From: Acidobacteriota bacterium
Lineage (GTDB): Bacteria; Acidobacteriota; Terriglobia; Terriglobales; Acidobacteriaceae
Length of the DNA: 50,157 nt
Assembly (NCBI GenBank): GCA_021780075.1
Contig: JAJXZL010000006.1
Span: 1 to 50,157, forward strand
Direction: 5' to 3'
Shown piece by piece: positions 15,095 through 24,994 of the stretch. The position numbers and the translations under genes were made by a program. Within the stretch, counting starts at the first letter, position 1. Each line of letters opens with the position of its first letter. The notes under the pieces are model-generated. The model worked only from the letters and a program-made list of their open reading frames with translations. It was not told the origin of the DNA and did not search any database.

Positions 15095-16489
15095 TTACGC
15101 GGTGGCTCCCGCCAACGCCCCGGTCTGCGCAAACTCCTTCTCCACCTGCGTCAGCGCGTCCTCAAGAATGTCGAGGGCCACGTTGGCTTCATGCTCGTTG
15201 ATCACCAGCGGTGGGCACAGACGTATCGACGTCTCGCCGCAGCCCAGGATCATCAGGCCGCGTTCGAAAGCGAGCTCCTCCACGCGGTTGCGCAGTACAG
15301 CGGCCGGCTCGCGCGTGGTCTTGTCTTTCACCAGCTCGACGCCGATCATCAGACCACGTCCGCGCACATCACCCACCAGCGCGTGCGTCTTCTTCCATCC
15401 GTGCAGGCGTTCCAGCATCATTCCGCCCACGCGCGCCGCGTTGTCAATGGCTTCGCGCTGCAAGATGTCGAAGGTCGCCAGCGCCGCGGCAATTGACACC
15501 GGGTTGCCGCCGAACGTCGAAGCATGCGAGCCGGGGACCCAGTCCATCACGTTCGCGCGGCTCATGCACACGCCGAGCGGCATGCCGCTGGCAACGCCCT
15601 TGGCCATGCATACAATGTCCGGCTGCACGCCAGAGTGCTCGATGGCCCACCACTTGCCCGTGCGCCCGGCGCCCGACTGCACCTCGTCCACCACCAGGAG
15701 AATGCCGTACTTGTCGCAGATGGCGCGCAGTTCGCGCAAAAAATTGGTGGGCGCAACCACATAGCCGCCCTCACCCTGGATGGGCTCCACGAAAATCGCG
15801 GCCACCTCTTCCGGCGCGAGAATCGTTTTGAAGAGCTTCTCCTCGATGTAGCGCGCGCAGCCCATTGCAAAGGCCTCTTCCTCCTGCGGCCCGCCCGTGC
15901 ATCCGCGATACGCATAGGGATAGCGAATGTGCGTGACGCCGGGAACAAGCGGTGAGAAGCGGCGCTTTTGCTGCGGCTTGGACGCGGTCAACGAAAGCGC
16001 GCCCATGGTGCGCCCGTGGAATGCGCCGAGGAATGCAATCACGTGCTGACGGCCTGTGTGATAGCGCGCCAGCTTGAGTGCGCACTCCACGGCCTCTGCG
16101 CCGGAATTGCCATAGAAAAACTTGTGCGGCCCAGGCATGGGCGCAACGGAAGAAAGCTTCTCCGCAAGATCGGTAAGGTGTTCGTCGTAAAAATCCGTGC
16201 CTGAAATGTGAATCAGTTCAGCAGCCTGCTTCTGGATTGCTGCAACAACTTCAGGGTGGCAATGGCCGGTGGAAGTCACGGCAATGCCCGCTGCAAAATC
16301 CAGAAACTCGTTTCCGTCCACGTCTTCGATGCGCACGCCGCGGCCGCGCTTGGCCACTAGCGGATATGAGCGCGTATAGCTGGGCGAAATCAATCTTGTA
16401 TCCGCATTAATGGCGGCTTTGGCCTTTGGTCCTGGCAGACTACAAACCAGCTTAGGCCCGAATTGCGCGTGCAGTTCTTGCTTGGTCAT
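15095..16489 (-). CDS. Class III PLP aminotransferase (acetylornithine/GABA-type)
   Basis: The 464-residue enzyme has the class III features: Gly-Asn-Ser-Gly-Ala-Glu-Ala at the phosphate site, Val-Val-Asp-Glu-Val-Gln-Ser-Gly-Ala-Gly-Arg-Thr-Gly with Asp268, and Lys297 (Ala-Lys-Gly) as the PLP lysine. Such enzymes transfer amino groups between omega-amino acids and 2-oxoglutarate or pyruvate. Acetylornithine, 4-aminobutyrate and other omega-amino acid substrates cannot be separated from sequence alone. GGAG lies eight bases before the start ATG. No arginine-biosynthesis or GABA-shunt gene is adjacent. Confidence 0.83.
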   Translation of the reverse strand: MTKQELHAQFGPKLVCSLPGPKAKAAINADTRLISPSYTRSYPLVAKRGRGVRIEDVDGNEFLDFAAGIAVTSTGHCHPEVVAAIQKQAAELIHISGTDFYDEHLTDLAEKLSSVAPMPGPHKFFYGNSGAEAVECALKLARYHTGRQHVIAFLGAFHGRTMGALSLTASKPQQKRRFSPLVPGVTHIRYPYAYRGCTGGPQEEEAFAMGCARYIEEKLFKTILAPEEVAAIFVEPIQGEGGYVVAPTNFLRELRAICDKYGILLVVDEVQSGAGRTGKWWAIEHSGVQPDIVCMAKGVASGMPLGVCMSRANVMDWVPGSHASTFGGNPVSIAAALATFDILQREAIDNAARVGGMMLERLHGWKKTHALVGDVRGRGLMIGVELVKDKTTREPAAVLRNRVEELAFERGLMILGCGETSIRLCPPLVINEHEANVALDILEDALTQVEKEFAQTGALAGATA

Positions 16490-17052
16490 CTTGGATCTCC
16501 TCGGCAGATCAGGTTGTGCGGCAGCGGCTCACTCGACAAATGGATGGATGGAGCACGGCCACGGACCCCTGTAGTTTGAGGTCATCGAATTCCGCGAACC
16601 CGGACGGGTGCGCAACGCAGGCGAGGATCTTCGGCAGCCTGGTGCTAGTCGCCGCCGAAGAGGCTAGGTCGCGTGCGGACAGGCAGCACGCGCAGGTGGC
16701 GCCGCGGGCAGATGCACCTCGCGCGCGACCGCGACCAGCGCTTGGAAGCCGGCACAAGAGACGTGGCGCTTGAGGCGTGCGTTTGCATGGAACTCCCGCT
16801 GGTCCGAGGATAGCATGCGCCGCCATACCGCTGCTATGCCAGCGAATAGTCCCGCGGGCGCAGCAAGCCGCGTATTCATGCACTTTTGCCCGCTCAGGAA
16901 GCAGGTTCCGTATCGAGTGCCGTCACTGGAACCAGCGCGGTGTGTGTTTCACGGCCCGGCATGACCATGGCGTGCACTAAGGCTGTGCGCGCCGCATCAT
17001 CGGCACGGCAATGCCAAAATACTGCTGGATTTCTTCCACGACGCTCACAGCC
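16490..17052. other. Non-coding stretch with a tiny ORF remnant
   Basis: This 563-base gap lies upstream of the aminotransferase. A GTG-started frame at 17048-16977 (minus strand) reads Val-Glu-Glu-Ile-Gln-Gln-Tyr-Phe-Gly-Ile and is followed, in another frame, by a 24-codon stretch with plausible composition. This could be a small decayed gene, but the signal is weak. No RNA gene or repeat is evident. Confidence 0.35.
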
Positions 17053-17598
17053 CTATTTCAGGAAGAACGCCGAGGCTGCCGACGCAATACCAATCGCGGC
17101 AAACACCATCCCGAAAAGCCAGTAGATGCGGCTGCGCGTCAGTAGCGTCACCGAAGTGATCACCAGCCCAATCTCCAGCAGTGCCTCGGCCAAGTCAAAG
17201 CGGTCGGCGCGCGCCTCTGCCTGTTCTACTTTGACTTCGAGCGCCTCCGCCTTTTCCTGTTCTTCCTTCAAATCGGCGGCCCACTTGGCTTTGTGATCGG
17301 CATAGGCCTTGGCGATCTTCTGCTCAGTGTCCTTGTCGGCGATGGTCACCACGCTCATCAGATCGGTAATCAGCGCCGTGTCATTGGAGCGAATCTTCTT
17401 TGCCTGGTAGAAGTTCCACTGGTCGGTGGCCTTGTTCTGGTCCAGCACGGCCTCCGTATGTGTACGGTGGCCCAGCACCGTGGTCACGGCCACCAGCACT
17501 GCCAGCACGCTCATGGTGAACGCCACCGGTCGCATCGCAGACTCATGCGATCCATGCTCAGCGTGCTCCTGCAACTCCTGCGCTTCGTTGGCTTCCAT
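17053..17598 (-). CDS. Membrane protein, DUF4337-like
   Basis: The 181-residue protein has an N-terminal helix (around residues 27-43), a long charged region of about 85 residues that should form coiled coil (runs of Glu, Lys and Ala), and two closing membrane helices. Conserved pieces are Lys-Ala-Thr-Asp-Gln-Trp-Asn-Phe-Tyr-Gln-Ala-Lys-Lys-Ile and the Asp-Leu... region before the coiled coil. This fits DUF4337; the function of that family is unknown. AGGAGA lies eight bases before the ATG at 17598. The ORF can be extended 58 codons into cysS, but that part is cysS sequence in another frame. The gene is 28 bases after cysS. Confidence 0.75.
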   Translation of the reverse strand: MEANEAQELQEHAEHGSHESAMRPVAFTMSVLAVLVAVTTVLGHRTHTEAVLDQNKATDQWNFYQAKKIRSNDTALITDLMSVVTIADKDTEQKIAKAYADHKAKWAADLKEEQEKAEALEVKVEQAEARADRFDLAEALLEIGLVITSVTLLTRSRIYWLFGMVFAAIGIASAASAFFLK

Positions 17599-17626
17599 CG
17601 GAAAAATCTCCTGGGTTGCTGTTCTG

Positions 17627-19105
17627 CTACTTGCGCTTCCAGCGCACGCCGTCCTTCGAGTCTTCGATGACCACGCCATTTTCCGCCAGCTCGTTGCGAA
17701 TCTGGTCGGCGCGGGCAAAGTTGCGCTGCTTCTTGGCCCGTGCACGTTCGGCGACCAGTGCGTCAATTGCATCGTCGCTCAGCGTCTGGCGCGCGAGCAG
17801 CTCAGGGGCTACATCGGCCAGCCGGCCGGCCTGCTCGGCCCATGCCAGCGCGTGCTGCATGGGCTCGGCATCGCGGTCTTCAAGCACGTCAAACACGGCG
17901 TCAAAGGAGTCCAGCACGCGCAGCACCGCATCGCGGTCCCCTGCAAGAAACTGCCCTTGGTCGATGGCGGTATTCGATGCCCGCAGCAGATCAAAGATGG
18001 GGGCGCGCGCCTCGGCCGTGTTCAGGTCGTTGGCCAGCGCGTCCATGTACTCGGCCTGCGCCTTCTCTGCCGCGGCTTGCATTGCGGGGTTCGCGCCTTC
18101 GTCAAATCTGGTTGTTGTCAGCCGCTGGTAAAACGTCCGCAGCCGCTCAATAGCGTTGGTCGCTTCAATCAGCCCGTTGAAAGTGAAGTTCAGCTGATGC
18201 CGGTAGGGCACTGAAATCAGCGCCAGCCGTATCGCAGACGCCTTGTAGCCCTTTAGCAGCAGGTCGCGCAGGGTATAGAAATTCCCCTCGCTCTTTGACA
18301 TCTTGCGTCCATCCACCAACAGAAAACGCACATGCATCCAGTGCCGCGCGAAGGGCTTGTGCGTCACGCTCTCGCTTTGCGCAATCTCGTTCTCGTGGTG
18401 CGGAAACATCAGGTCTTCGCCGCCCGCGTGCAGGTCAAAGCTGTCGCCCAGGTACTCCATCGCCATGGCGGAGCACTCGATGTGCCACCCCGGCCGGCCA
18501 CGCCCAATCGCTGTATCCCACGCCGTCTCGCCGGGCTTGGCCGCCTTCCACAGCGCAAAGTCGCGCGCCGAGTCCTTCTCGTACTCGTCCACGTCCACGC
18601 GCGCGCCGTCTTCCATGCCGCTCAGGTCTTTCTTGCTCAGCTTGCCGTACTCAGGAAACGCCGACAGCCGGAAGTACCACGAGCCGTCTTCGGTTTTGTA
18701 GGCTGCGCCTGCCGCCGCAAGCTTCTCAATCAGATCCACCATGCGGCCGATGTTCTCCGTGGCGCGCGCAATCTGTTCCGGGCGCTCGATGCGCAGGGCA
18801 TCAAGATCCTCAAAGAATGCGTCCACAAAGGGCGGCGTGTACTCGCCAATAGGAATGCCTGCAGCCGCCGCGTTGCGAATGATCTTGTCGTCCACGTCGG
18901 TAATGTTCATCACGTGGCGCAGTTTCATCCCGGTCAGCTTCAAAAAGCGCCGCAGCACGTCGACCTGCAGGAAGGTACGGAAGTTGCCGATGTGCCCGTA
19001 GTCATACACCGTTGGTCCGCAGGCATACATGCGCAGCGTCTGGCCGTCCATTGGGACGAGGGGGTCCAGTTGGCCGGTGAGGGTATTGAAAAGGCGGAGA
19101 ATCAT
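17627..19105 (-). CDS. cysS: Cysteinyl-tRNA synthetase
   Basis: CysS attaches cysteine to tRNA-Cys. The 492-residue class I enzyme has the HIGH-like motif within Tyr-Gly-His-Ile-Gly-Asn, the cysteine-binding zinc ligand Cys29 in Cys-Gly-Pro-Thr-Val-Tyr, and Lys-Met-Ser-Lys-Ser in the KMSKS loop. Other metal ligands are in the His-Ile-Glu-Cys-Ser-Ala segment and in His-His-Glu-Asn-Glu. Length is ordinary for the family. It is read leftward, separated from tsaD by 95 bases. Confidence 0.95.
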   Translation of the reverse strand: MILRLFNTLTGQLDPLVPMDGQTLRMYACGPTVYDYGHIGNFRTFLQVDVLRRFLKLTGMKLRHVMNITDVDDKIIRNAAAAGIPIGEYTPPFVDAFFEDLDALRIERPEQIARATENIGRMVDLIEKLAAAGAAYKTEDGSWYFRLSAFPEYGKLSKKDLSGMEDGARVDVDEYEKDSARDFALWKAAKPGETAWDTAIGRGRPGWHIECSAMAMEYLGDSFDLHAGGEDLMFPHHENEIAQSESVTHKPFARHWMHVRFLLVDGRKMSKSEGNFYTLRDLLLKGYKASAIRLALISVPYRHQLNFTFNGLIEATNAIERLRTFYQRLTTTRFDEGANPAMQAAAEKAQAEYMDALANDLNTAEARAPIFDLLRASNTAIDQGQFLAGDRDAVLRVLDSFDAVFDVLEDRDAEPMQHALAWAEQAGRLADVAPELLARQTLSDDAIDALVAERARAKKQRNFARADQIRNELAENGVVIEDSKDGVRWKRK

Positions 19106-19200
19106 AGTTCGTGGCTCGTACCGCGGGCTCAGGCGACCGCAAAACCGCCATGCACCAAACCATTTTGATTGTAGCAGCGAGGGTTATGCTGCAAACAGGC

Positions 19201-20406
19201 TCAGCGCCCCAGCGCCAGCGACGGGTCTGCTGTCAAATCCAGCCCGGCAAACTCCCCGGCAAGATAGCGCGGCCAGGCCGCCGCCGCAATCATGGCCGCG
19301 TTATCCGTGGAGAGCGCGAGAGTGGGGAACGCCACCGCCACCCCGCGCCGCTGGGCCTCCGCCGTGAAACGCTCTCGCAGCTCTCGATTGGCCGCCACTC
19401 CGCCCGTGACCAGAATGCGTGTAGCGCCCAGAGCCTCCGCCGCGGCAAAGGTCTTCTTCATCAGGTCGCCCACCACCGCATGCTGAAAGCTCGCCACCAG
19501 GTCCAGCACCGGCTGCGAACACAGCCCCAGCGCCTCGTCCTTCGCCTGCGGTGGCCGCGCCCCGGCCAGTATCCGCGCCACCCGCGCCTCGGACTCTGCG
19601 CGCATCCCGTGCAGCTCCACATGCCGCAGCACGGCGGTCTTGATGCCTGAAAACGAGAAGAGAAAGTGCGGATCCAGCTCCGCTATCGGAGCCGTCTTCG
19701 CCGCCTTCGTCCTCGGGGGCTTACCGGCCAGGTGGAGCTTTGTCTTAATCTGCGCAAAGGCAAAGGGCACGGCCCGCGCATCGCCAAAGCGCGCCAGCGC
19801 GTCAATCCACGGCCCGCCCGGATACCCAAGCCCCAGCAGTTTGGCCACCTTGTCATAGGCCTCGCCTGCCGCATCGTCCAGCGTGCGCCCTACCAGCTTG
19901 TAGCTCCAGGTACCGTCCAATGGCGTTGCCAGGTAAAGGTGCGTGTGTCCGCCAGAAACCACCAGCGCAAGCACCGGTTCTTCATGGGAAGAGCCCTGCG
20001 CGCCCGGCGGGTCTTCCGCGGTCTCCCGCTGATTCAGGAGCACCGCGTGGATATGCCCCTCAAGATGATTCACCGCAATCAGCGGCAGCCCCTGCGCAAA
20101 GGCCAGCGCCTTGGCATACGTGATGCCCACCAGCAGCGCTCCGGCAAGCCCCGGCCCGCTGGTTACGGCAATTGCGTCCATGTCGCCCAGCGTGCAGCCA
20201 GCCTCGGCCAACGCCGCCCGCACAACCGGCACAATGGCGCGGAGATGCTCGCGGCTGGCCAGCTCCGGCACCACGCCACCATAGCGCGCATGGGTGGCAA
20301 TCTGCGAGGCCACCACCGACGACAGCGTGCGCGCACCGCGCTCCACCACCGCCGCCGCCGTCTCGTCGCACGAGCTCTCAATGCCTAGAATTAGCCCTCG
20401 ACCCAT
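19201..20406 (-). CDS. tsaD: tRNA threonylcarbamoyladenosine synthase subunit TsaD
   Basis: TsaD installs the threonylcarbamoyl group on A37 of tRNAs reading ANN codons, with TsaB and TsaE. The 401-residue product has Gly-Ile-Glu-Ser-Ser-Cys-Asp-Glu-Thr near the start, the metal-binding His-Leu-Glu-Gly-His, and Gly-Gly-Val-Ala-Ala-Asn in the nucleotide-binding part. The enzyme usually has about 335-350 residues; the surplus is in two Pro/Lys/Ala-rich insertions near residues 125-150 and 235-260. Divergent cca starts 59 bases away. TsaB and TsaE are not in this window. Confidence 0.93.
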   Translation of the reverse strand: MGRGLILGIESSCDETAAAVVERGARTLSSVVASQIATHARYGGVVPELASREHLRAIVPVVRAALAEAGCTLGDMDAIAVTSGPGLAGALLVGITYAKALAFAQGLPLIAVNHLEGHIHAVLLNQRETAEDPPGAQGSSHEEPVLALVVSGGHTHLYLATPLDGTWSYKLVGRTLDDAAGEAYDKVAKLLGLGYPGGPWIDALARFGDARAVPFAFAQIKTKLHLAGKPPRTKAAKTAPIAELDPHFLFSFSGIKTAVLRHVELHGMRAESEARVARILAGARPPQAKDEALGLCSQPVLDLVASFQHAVVGDLMKKTFAAAEALGATRILVTGGVAANRELRERFTAEAQRRGVAVAFPTLALSTDNAAMIAAAAWPRYLAGEFAGLDLTADPSLALGR

Positions 20407-20465
20407 GCTTTCAGTGTACCGGCCTCGTATCTTTCCCCTGAAACGGATTACTCTCTACCTGAGCC

Positions 20466-21869
20466 ATGTTTCCGTCCACGCCCCAGTTCGATGCAGCCCT
20501 GCGCATCGTGCAGACCCTGCAATCTGCTGGCTACGAGGCTTATCTCGCCGGCGGCTGCGTGCGCGACCTGCTGCTGGGCCGCAACCCCGAGGACTACGAT
20601 GTGGCCACCTCCGCCACGCCTGATGTGGTACTCAACATGTTCCCCCGCACCTTTGCCGTGGGGGCTCACTTCGGCGTGGTCCTCGTGGCCGAGGAACCCG
20701 CATCCCCCGACGACACTTCCCGCGGCCAGAAGCCCACGGAGGTCGCCACCTTCCGGTCAGATGGCGTCTACTCCGACGGCCGCCGCCCCGACGCCGTGCA
20801 GTACACCCTGAGCGCTGCTGAAGATGTCCGCCGCCGCGACTTCACGATCAACGGCCTGCTCCTGGACCCGCTGCGCTGGGCAGGGTCTCCTTCCCGCCTT
20901 CCAGAGAAAACGTCCGCCCTCCGCGAAGGACTCATTGACCACGTCGGCGGCCTTGCCGACCTTGACGCCGGCATCATCCGGGCCATTGGCCGCCCGGAGC
21001 TGCGCTTTGAAGAGGACCAGCTCCGCCTGTTGCGCGCCGTGCGCTTCGCCGCCCGCCTCGGCTTCACCATTGACCCCTCCACGCGCAGCGCCATCCGCAC
21101 CCTCGCTGCACGCATCCACGCCGTCAGCCGCGAGCGCATCCGCGACGAGATCACACGCATGCTCACCGAGGGCCGCGCCCGGCAGGCCTTTGAGCTTCTT
21201 GATGAAACCGACCTGCTCGTCCAGGTACTGCCTGAAGTCGCCCGGATGAAAGGCGTCCAGCAGCCCCCCGACTTTCATCCCGAGGGCGACGTCTGGACAC
21301 ACACCCTGCTACTTCTCGCGCAGCTTGAGCCCGGCTGCCCCGTCACCCTCGCCTGGGGCGCGCTTCTGCATGATGTCGGCAAGCCGCCTACCTTCCGCAT
21401 CGCCGAGCGCATCCGCTTCGACGGCCACGTCGAAGTCGGCATGGCCATCGGCGCGCACATTCTCCAGAGCCTGCGCTTCTCCAACGACGAAACCCGCATG
21501 ATCCTGGCGCTCATCCATAACCACATGCGCTTTGCAGACGCCGTACACATGCGCGCTTCCACGCTCAAGCGCTTCTTCCGGCTTGAAGACTTTCCGCAGC
21601 ACCTCGCCCTGCATCGCATGGATTGCCTCGCCGCCGGCGGCAACCTCGACCACTGGGAGTTCGTCCGTCAGCGCTACGAGGCCATGCCCGAGGAGGACGT
21701 GCGCCCCAAACCGCTGCTCACCGGCCACGACCTCATCGCCGCTGGCTACCAGCCCGGCGCGCAATTCAAGCACATCCTGCAGAGCGTAGAAGACGCGCAG
21801 CTCGAAGGCACAATCACTACCCCCGACGCGGCGCTCCGGCTCGTGCACGAGCGTTTTCCGCCGCAATAA
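20466..21869 (+). CDS. cca: CCA-adding tRNA nucleotidyltransferase (HD-type)
   Basis: The 467-residue enzyme belongs to the class II CCA/poly(A) polymerase family. It has Gly-Gly-Cys-Val-Arg-Asp, the catalytic Asp-Tyr-Asp-Val-Ala-Thr, and the RNA-binding domain Arg-Phe-Glu-Glu-Asp-Gln-Leu-Arg-Leu-Leu-Arg-Ala-Val-Arg-Phe. An HD phosphohydrolase domain follows, with Leu-Leu-His-Asp-Val-Gly-Lys-Pro. The HD domain in this family can remove 2',3'-cyclic phosphate. The tRNA-Val gene here already encodes its CCA, so the enzyme would repair ends there and add CCA for tRNAs lacking it. Confidence 0.87.
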   Translation: MFPSTPQFDAALRIVQTLQSAGYEAYLAGGCVRDLLLGRNPEDYDVATSATPDVVLNMFPRTFAVGAHFGVVLVAEEPASPDDTSRGQKPTEVATFRSDGVYSDGRRPDAVQYTLSAAEDVRRRDFTINGLLLDPLRWAGSPSRLPEKTSALREGLIDHVGGLADLDAGIIRAIGRPELRFEEDQLRLLRAVRFAARLGFTIDPSTRSAIRTLAARIHAVSRERIRDEITRMLTEGRARQAFELLDETDLLVQVLPEVARMKGVQQPPDFHPEGDVWTHTLLLLAQLEPGCPVTLAWGALLHDVGKPPTFRIAERIRFDGHVEVGMAIGAHILQSLRFSNDETRMILALIHNHMRFADAVHMRASTLKRFFRLEDFPQHLALHRMDCLAAGGNLDHWEFVRQRYEAMPEEDVRPKPLLTGHDLIAAGYQPGAQFKHILQSVEDAQLEGTITTPDAALRLVHERFPPQ

Positions 21870-21953
21870 GCCCGCCCACGGCAAGCCCATGATCGTGCCC
21901 AATGCGGGCATACGGATTTTTCATGTGGATGTGGAACGGCGCCACCGGCTCCG

Positions 21954-23816
21954 CTACTTCTTTGCGTTGCAGGCCACGCAGAGTTGCCCTGTCACGCCTT
22001 TGCCCTGCTCAATCGTAAGGATGCGGTCCACCGCAGGCAGCCGCACTCTTTCCACCGCGCCGCCCGGCCAGTGAATGTCTACAGCATCCACTGTCGTCGC
22101 ATCGCCCAGGCCAAAGTGAACTCGCAGGTCGCTCGATGACAGATAGCTGCCGCCGCTCAACACGTCTCCGCGCTGCCGCGTACCGCCTGCCGTCAGATAC
22201 ACGGTCGCGCCTATCGCATCGCGCGGGCTTCCGGGGCCACCAATCAGCTGCAGATCCACCCAATGGTGATGGTCAGAGTTCACATTGCGCAGCAGTAGCG
22301 GCGGGCCATCCAGATTGTTGATGACCGCATCCATCTTGCCGTCATTGAACAGGTCGCCAAACGCAGCTCCGCGTCCGACTGCGACTTCCGCGAGCCCAGT
22401 GCCCTCGACTGGAGGAACCAACTGGAATGTTCCATTGTGCAGATTGTGGAAGAGCAACGCCCTCTGCGCATAACTCATGCCCCAGTCGGAGTTATCGTCA
22501 ACATGCGGATATACATGGCCGTTGACGATCATCAAGTCCTTCCAGCCATCGTTGTCGTAGTCCAGGAATCCATCGCCGAATCCGACAAAGGGAACCGTCT
22601 GCGCAGCAATGCCGGAGCGGTAGCTGTAGTCCTCAAAAGTACCGTCGCCATTATTGCGAAACACTACATCGTAATCGTCAGAGAAGTCGGTATTCACCAG
22701 GTCAATGCGGCCGTTGTTTTCGTAATCACCCGCAGCAATGCCCATGTTTGAAACCTCGCGCCCGGCCTGGTTAAACGCATAACCGCTCAAATAACTCTCA
22801 TCGTCAAAGGTGCCGTCGCCCTTGTTGATGTAGAGATAATTCGGCGTGGAGTCATTCGCCACCGCCAGGTCAGGCTTGCCATCGCCGTTCACATCCACAA
22901 ACAGCGAGCCCAGCCCATAGTAGCGGTTGGCATCATTGACTCCTGCCTTTACGCTCACATCGGTAAACGTGCCGTCGCCGTTGGTATGGAACAGATGATC
23001 CGGCGCGCCATCAAGCCCGCGCGGACCGCACATCACGTTGACCGCGCGATACTGGCACGTATTCGTGTGGACTGAGGGCGAGCCTACCACCGGCGGATGC
23101 TTGAAGTCGTAGACAATGTATCCCGCCACAAAAAGATCCAGCCGCCCATCGCCGTCGTAGTCACCCCACGTCGCTCCGGTGTAGTCCGTCGCCAGGTCAG
23201 CCGTGCTGCTCTCGAGCGCCACGCCCGCCTTCTGCGCCACATCAGTGAACGTGCCGTCGTGGTTGTTATGGTAGAGCCGGTTCCTGCCTAGATTCGTCAC
23301 ATACAGGTCGGGCCAGCCGTCGTTGTCATAGTCGCCCACCGCGCAGCCCAGTCCCCACAGGTCGTTGGCCACTCCCGCCTTTTCTGCCACGTCAGTAAAT
23401 GTGCCATCGTGGTTGTTGCGGAAGAGCGCCGCATGTGGTGGCGCTGCTTTCCCCGCAAGCGCGTCAAGCGTCGACCCGTTCACCAGATAAATGTCGAGCC
23501 AGCCGTCGTGATCGAAATCAATCAGGCAGACACCCGAGCCCTTTGCTTCAATAATCACGCGCTTTGCAGGGGTTCCGGTTGTGTTGTGCCACTTGGCAAG
23601 GCCAGCCTGCACGGCCACATCCTGAAAGACGATGGGCCCTGACTTGACGAAGCCGCCTGCGGTTATGGGTCGATGCTGTTCATCCAGAACAGGCTTCTGT
23701 GCCGCGCCCGTAGACATACCGCCTTGCGGCTGTGCTTGCTGCGCGCACACTGCAGCGCACAGTGCAACAAGCACTGCCGCGAGCCCGGCGCACGTGCGCA
23801 CCCAGGTCCGGCACCT
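21954..23816 (-). CDS. Secreted CRTAC1-type FG-GAP/VCBS propeller with ASPIC/UnbV domain
   Basis: The 620-residue protein opens with a signal peptide (residues 1-27, Ala-Leu-Cys-Ala-Ala-Val-Cys-Ala-Gln). Seven or more FG-GAP/VCBS blades carry calcium loops of the type Asp-x-Asp-x-Asp-Gly-x-x-Asp. An ASPIC/UnbV domain closes it with Asp-Ile-His-Trp-Pro-Gly-Gly. The final residues include Cys-Val-Ala-Cys, which the second CRTAC1 protein here lacks. The ATG at 23816 lies directly at the signal peptide; the frame begins 26 codons upstream, just after the TPR gene. It should act outside the cytoplasm. Role is inferred from context: it follows the TPR gene by 86 bases. Confidence 0.8.
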   Translation of the reverse strand, partial: RCRTWVRTCAGLAAVLVALCAAVCAQQAQPQGGMSTGAAQKPVLDEQHRPITAGGFVKSGPIVFQDVAVQAGLAKWHNTTGTPAKRVIIEAKGSGVCLIDFDHDGWLDIYLVNGSTLDALAGKAAPPHAALFRNNHDGTFTDVAEKAGVANDLWGLGCAVGDYDNDGWPDLYVTNLGRNRLYHNNHDGTFTDVAQKAGVALESSTADLATDYTGATWGDYDGDGRLDLFVAGYIVYDFKHPPVVGSPSVHTNTCQYRAVNVMCGPRGLDGAPDHLFHTNGDGTFTDVSVKAGVNDANRYYGLGSLFVDVNGDGKPDLAVANDSTPNYLYINKGDGTFDDESYLSGYAFNQAGREVSNMGIAAGDYENNGRIDLVNTDFSDDYDVVFRNNGDGTFEDYSYRSGIAAQTVPFVGFGDGFLDYDNDGWKDLMIVNGHVYPHVDDNSDWGMSYAQRALLFHNLHNGTFQLVPPVEGTGLAEVAVGRGAAFGDLFNDGKMDAVINNLDGPPLLLRNVNSDHHHWVDLQLIGGPGSPRDAIGATVYLTAGGTRQRGDVLSGGSYLSSSDLRVHFGLGDATTVDAVDIHWPGGAVERVRLPAVDRILTIEQGKGVTGQLCVACNAKK

Positions 23817-23902
23817 CATCCCAAGCCTGCTTACCCAATAACAATCCAAATTCAATCCCTGTTCTCTCACATGCCGCAATGACGCGAGTCGCATACCTGC
23901 AT

Positions 23903-24865
23903 TTACGGCTTCGTTACGGGCGACGCCAGTTGCATGTGCGTCGCTGAACTCTTGTTCTCGGCATCAGCCAGCTTCGATGCCGTGGCAAGCTCTCGCTCCG
24001 AGTCTTCCTTGCGCCCCAGCCGCGCCAGCGTCAATCCCAGATAGTAGTGGCAGGGCGCATAGTCAGGCGCCGCTGTGATTGCGCGCTCAAGAAAGTTCTT
24101 TGCCTGGTCATAGTGCTTCTGTTTGAAGTACGCTTCGCCCGTTCCCTCCAGAGCGCCTCCATGCTTCGGATCACGCTCCAGTGTCTTGCTGAACTGCTTG
24201 ATTGCTTCGTCAAAATTGCCCTGCTTCAGGGCAAGATCGCCCAGCTCAAAATACGACTCAGTCTGCACCGGCTGCAGTTCCACTGAGCGCGCGAACTCTG
24301 CCTGCGCCTTATCGAATTGCAGGCCGATCTGATAAATACGCCCCAGTCCATAATGAGCACTGGCATCGTTGGGCCGCAGCTTCAGATAGGCCTGCATCTT
24401 CTCCTCAGCCGGGCCCAGTTGGCCAAGGTCCATCTTGACCCGCGCCAGTCCATACAAAATATTCGGATCGCTCGGGCTCAACTCCTGGGCGGCTGTCAAA
24501 GATTGGTCCGCGTCTTTAAAAAGCCGCATTTGATCTTCAACAATGCCCAGGTCAAAGAGCAGGCGCGCATTGTGCGGCACAAATTGCCGCGCGCGCAGCA
24601 ACGCCTGCAGCGCATCGTTCATGTGTCCCGCCGCGCGCGCTTCCAGTGCCAGGTGTTCGCAGGCCGCAACCTCGCCCGCCTGTGCCTCTGCGTTGTTGGG
24701 ATCGGCGCTTAGCGTGGTTTCGAATGCATCGCGCGCTTCGGCCGCTTTGCCTGCCGCCAGCAGTCCCGCGCCATCGGTTTGCGCCACGGGCTGCTGCGCT
24801 GCGGAAACCACAACATGCGCCGCGGACGCAAGCACGATGGTCAGAAGGATCGATGTAAAGGACAT
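23903..24865 (-). CDS. Secreted TPR-repeat protein
   Basis: The 320-residue protein starts with a signal peptide (to about Ser-Ala-Ala-Gln-Gln) and holds about seven TPR repeats with Tyr/Leu-Gly and Ala/Pro-Asp patterns typical of 34-residue units. It ends with a Lys/Ser/Thr-rich tail. TPRs usually bind peptides or partners. It is cotranscribed with the CRTAC1 gene downstream, 86 bases apart, and has the TonB receptor upstream, though a terminator lies between these two. The ATG at 24865 is nearest to the signal peptide; an upstream extension of 35 codons lacks a ribosome-binding site. Confidence 0.75.
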   Translation of the reverse strand: MSFTSILLTIVLASAAHVVVSAAQQPVAQTDGAGLLAAGKAAEARDAFETTLSADPNNAEAQAGEVAACEHLALEARAAGHMNDALQALLRARQFVPHNARLLFDLGIVEDQMRLFKDADQSLTAAQELSPSDPNILYGLARVKMDLGQLGPAEEKMQAYLKLRPNDASAHYGLGRIYQIGLQFDKAQAEFARSVELQPVQTESYFELGDLALKQGNFDEAIKQFSKTLERDPKHGGALEGTGEAYFKQKHYDQAKNFLERAITAAPDYAPCHYYLGLTLARLGRKEDSERELATASKLADAENKSSATHMQLASPVTKP

Positions 24866-24994
24866 GGTGGAAACACGCCTCGAAAGCACTTGGGCGCTCC
24901 CGCTGTATTTTATCAACCACTGCTCTTGCCCGCGTAAAGCATACGCGCCGGCCGCATGTGCAGAAGGCAATCAGCGAGCTGCCGCGCAAAAAGA

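Noticed and set aside
16977..17048. A 23-codon frame after the DUF4337-like gene
   Set aside because: Too short and without a known family; kept only as a note on the intergenic stretch.
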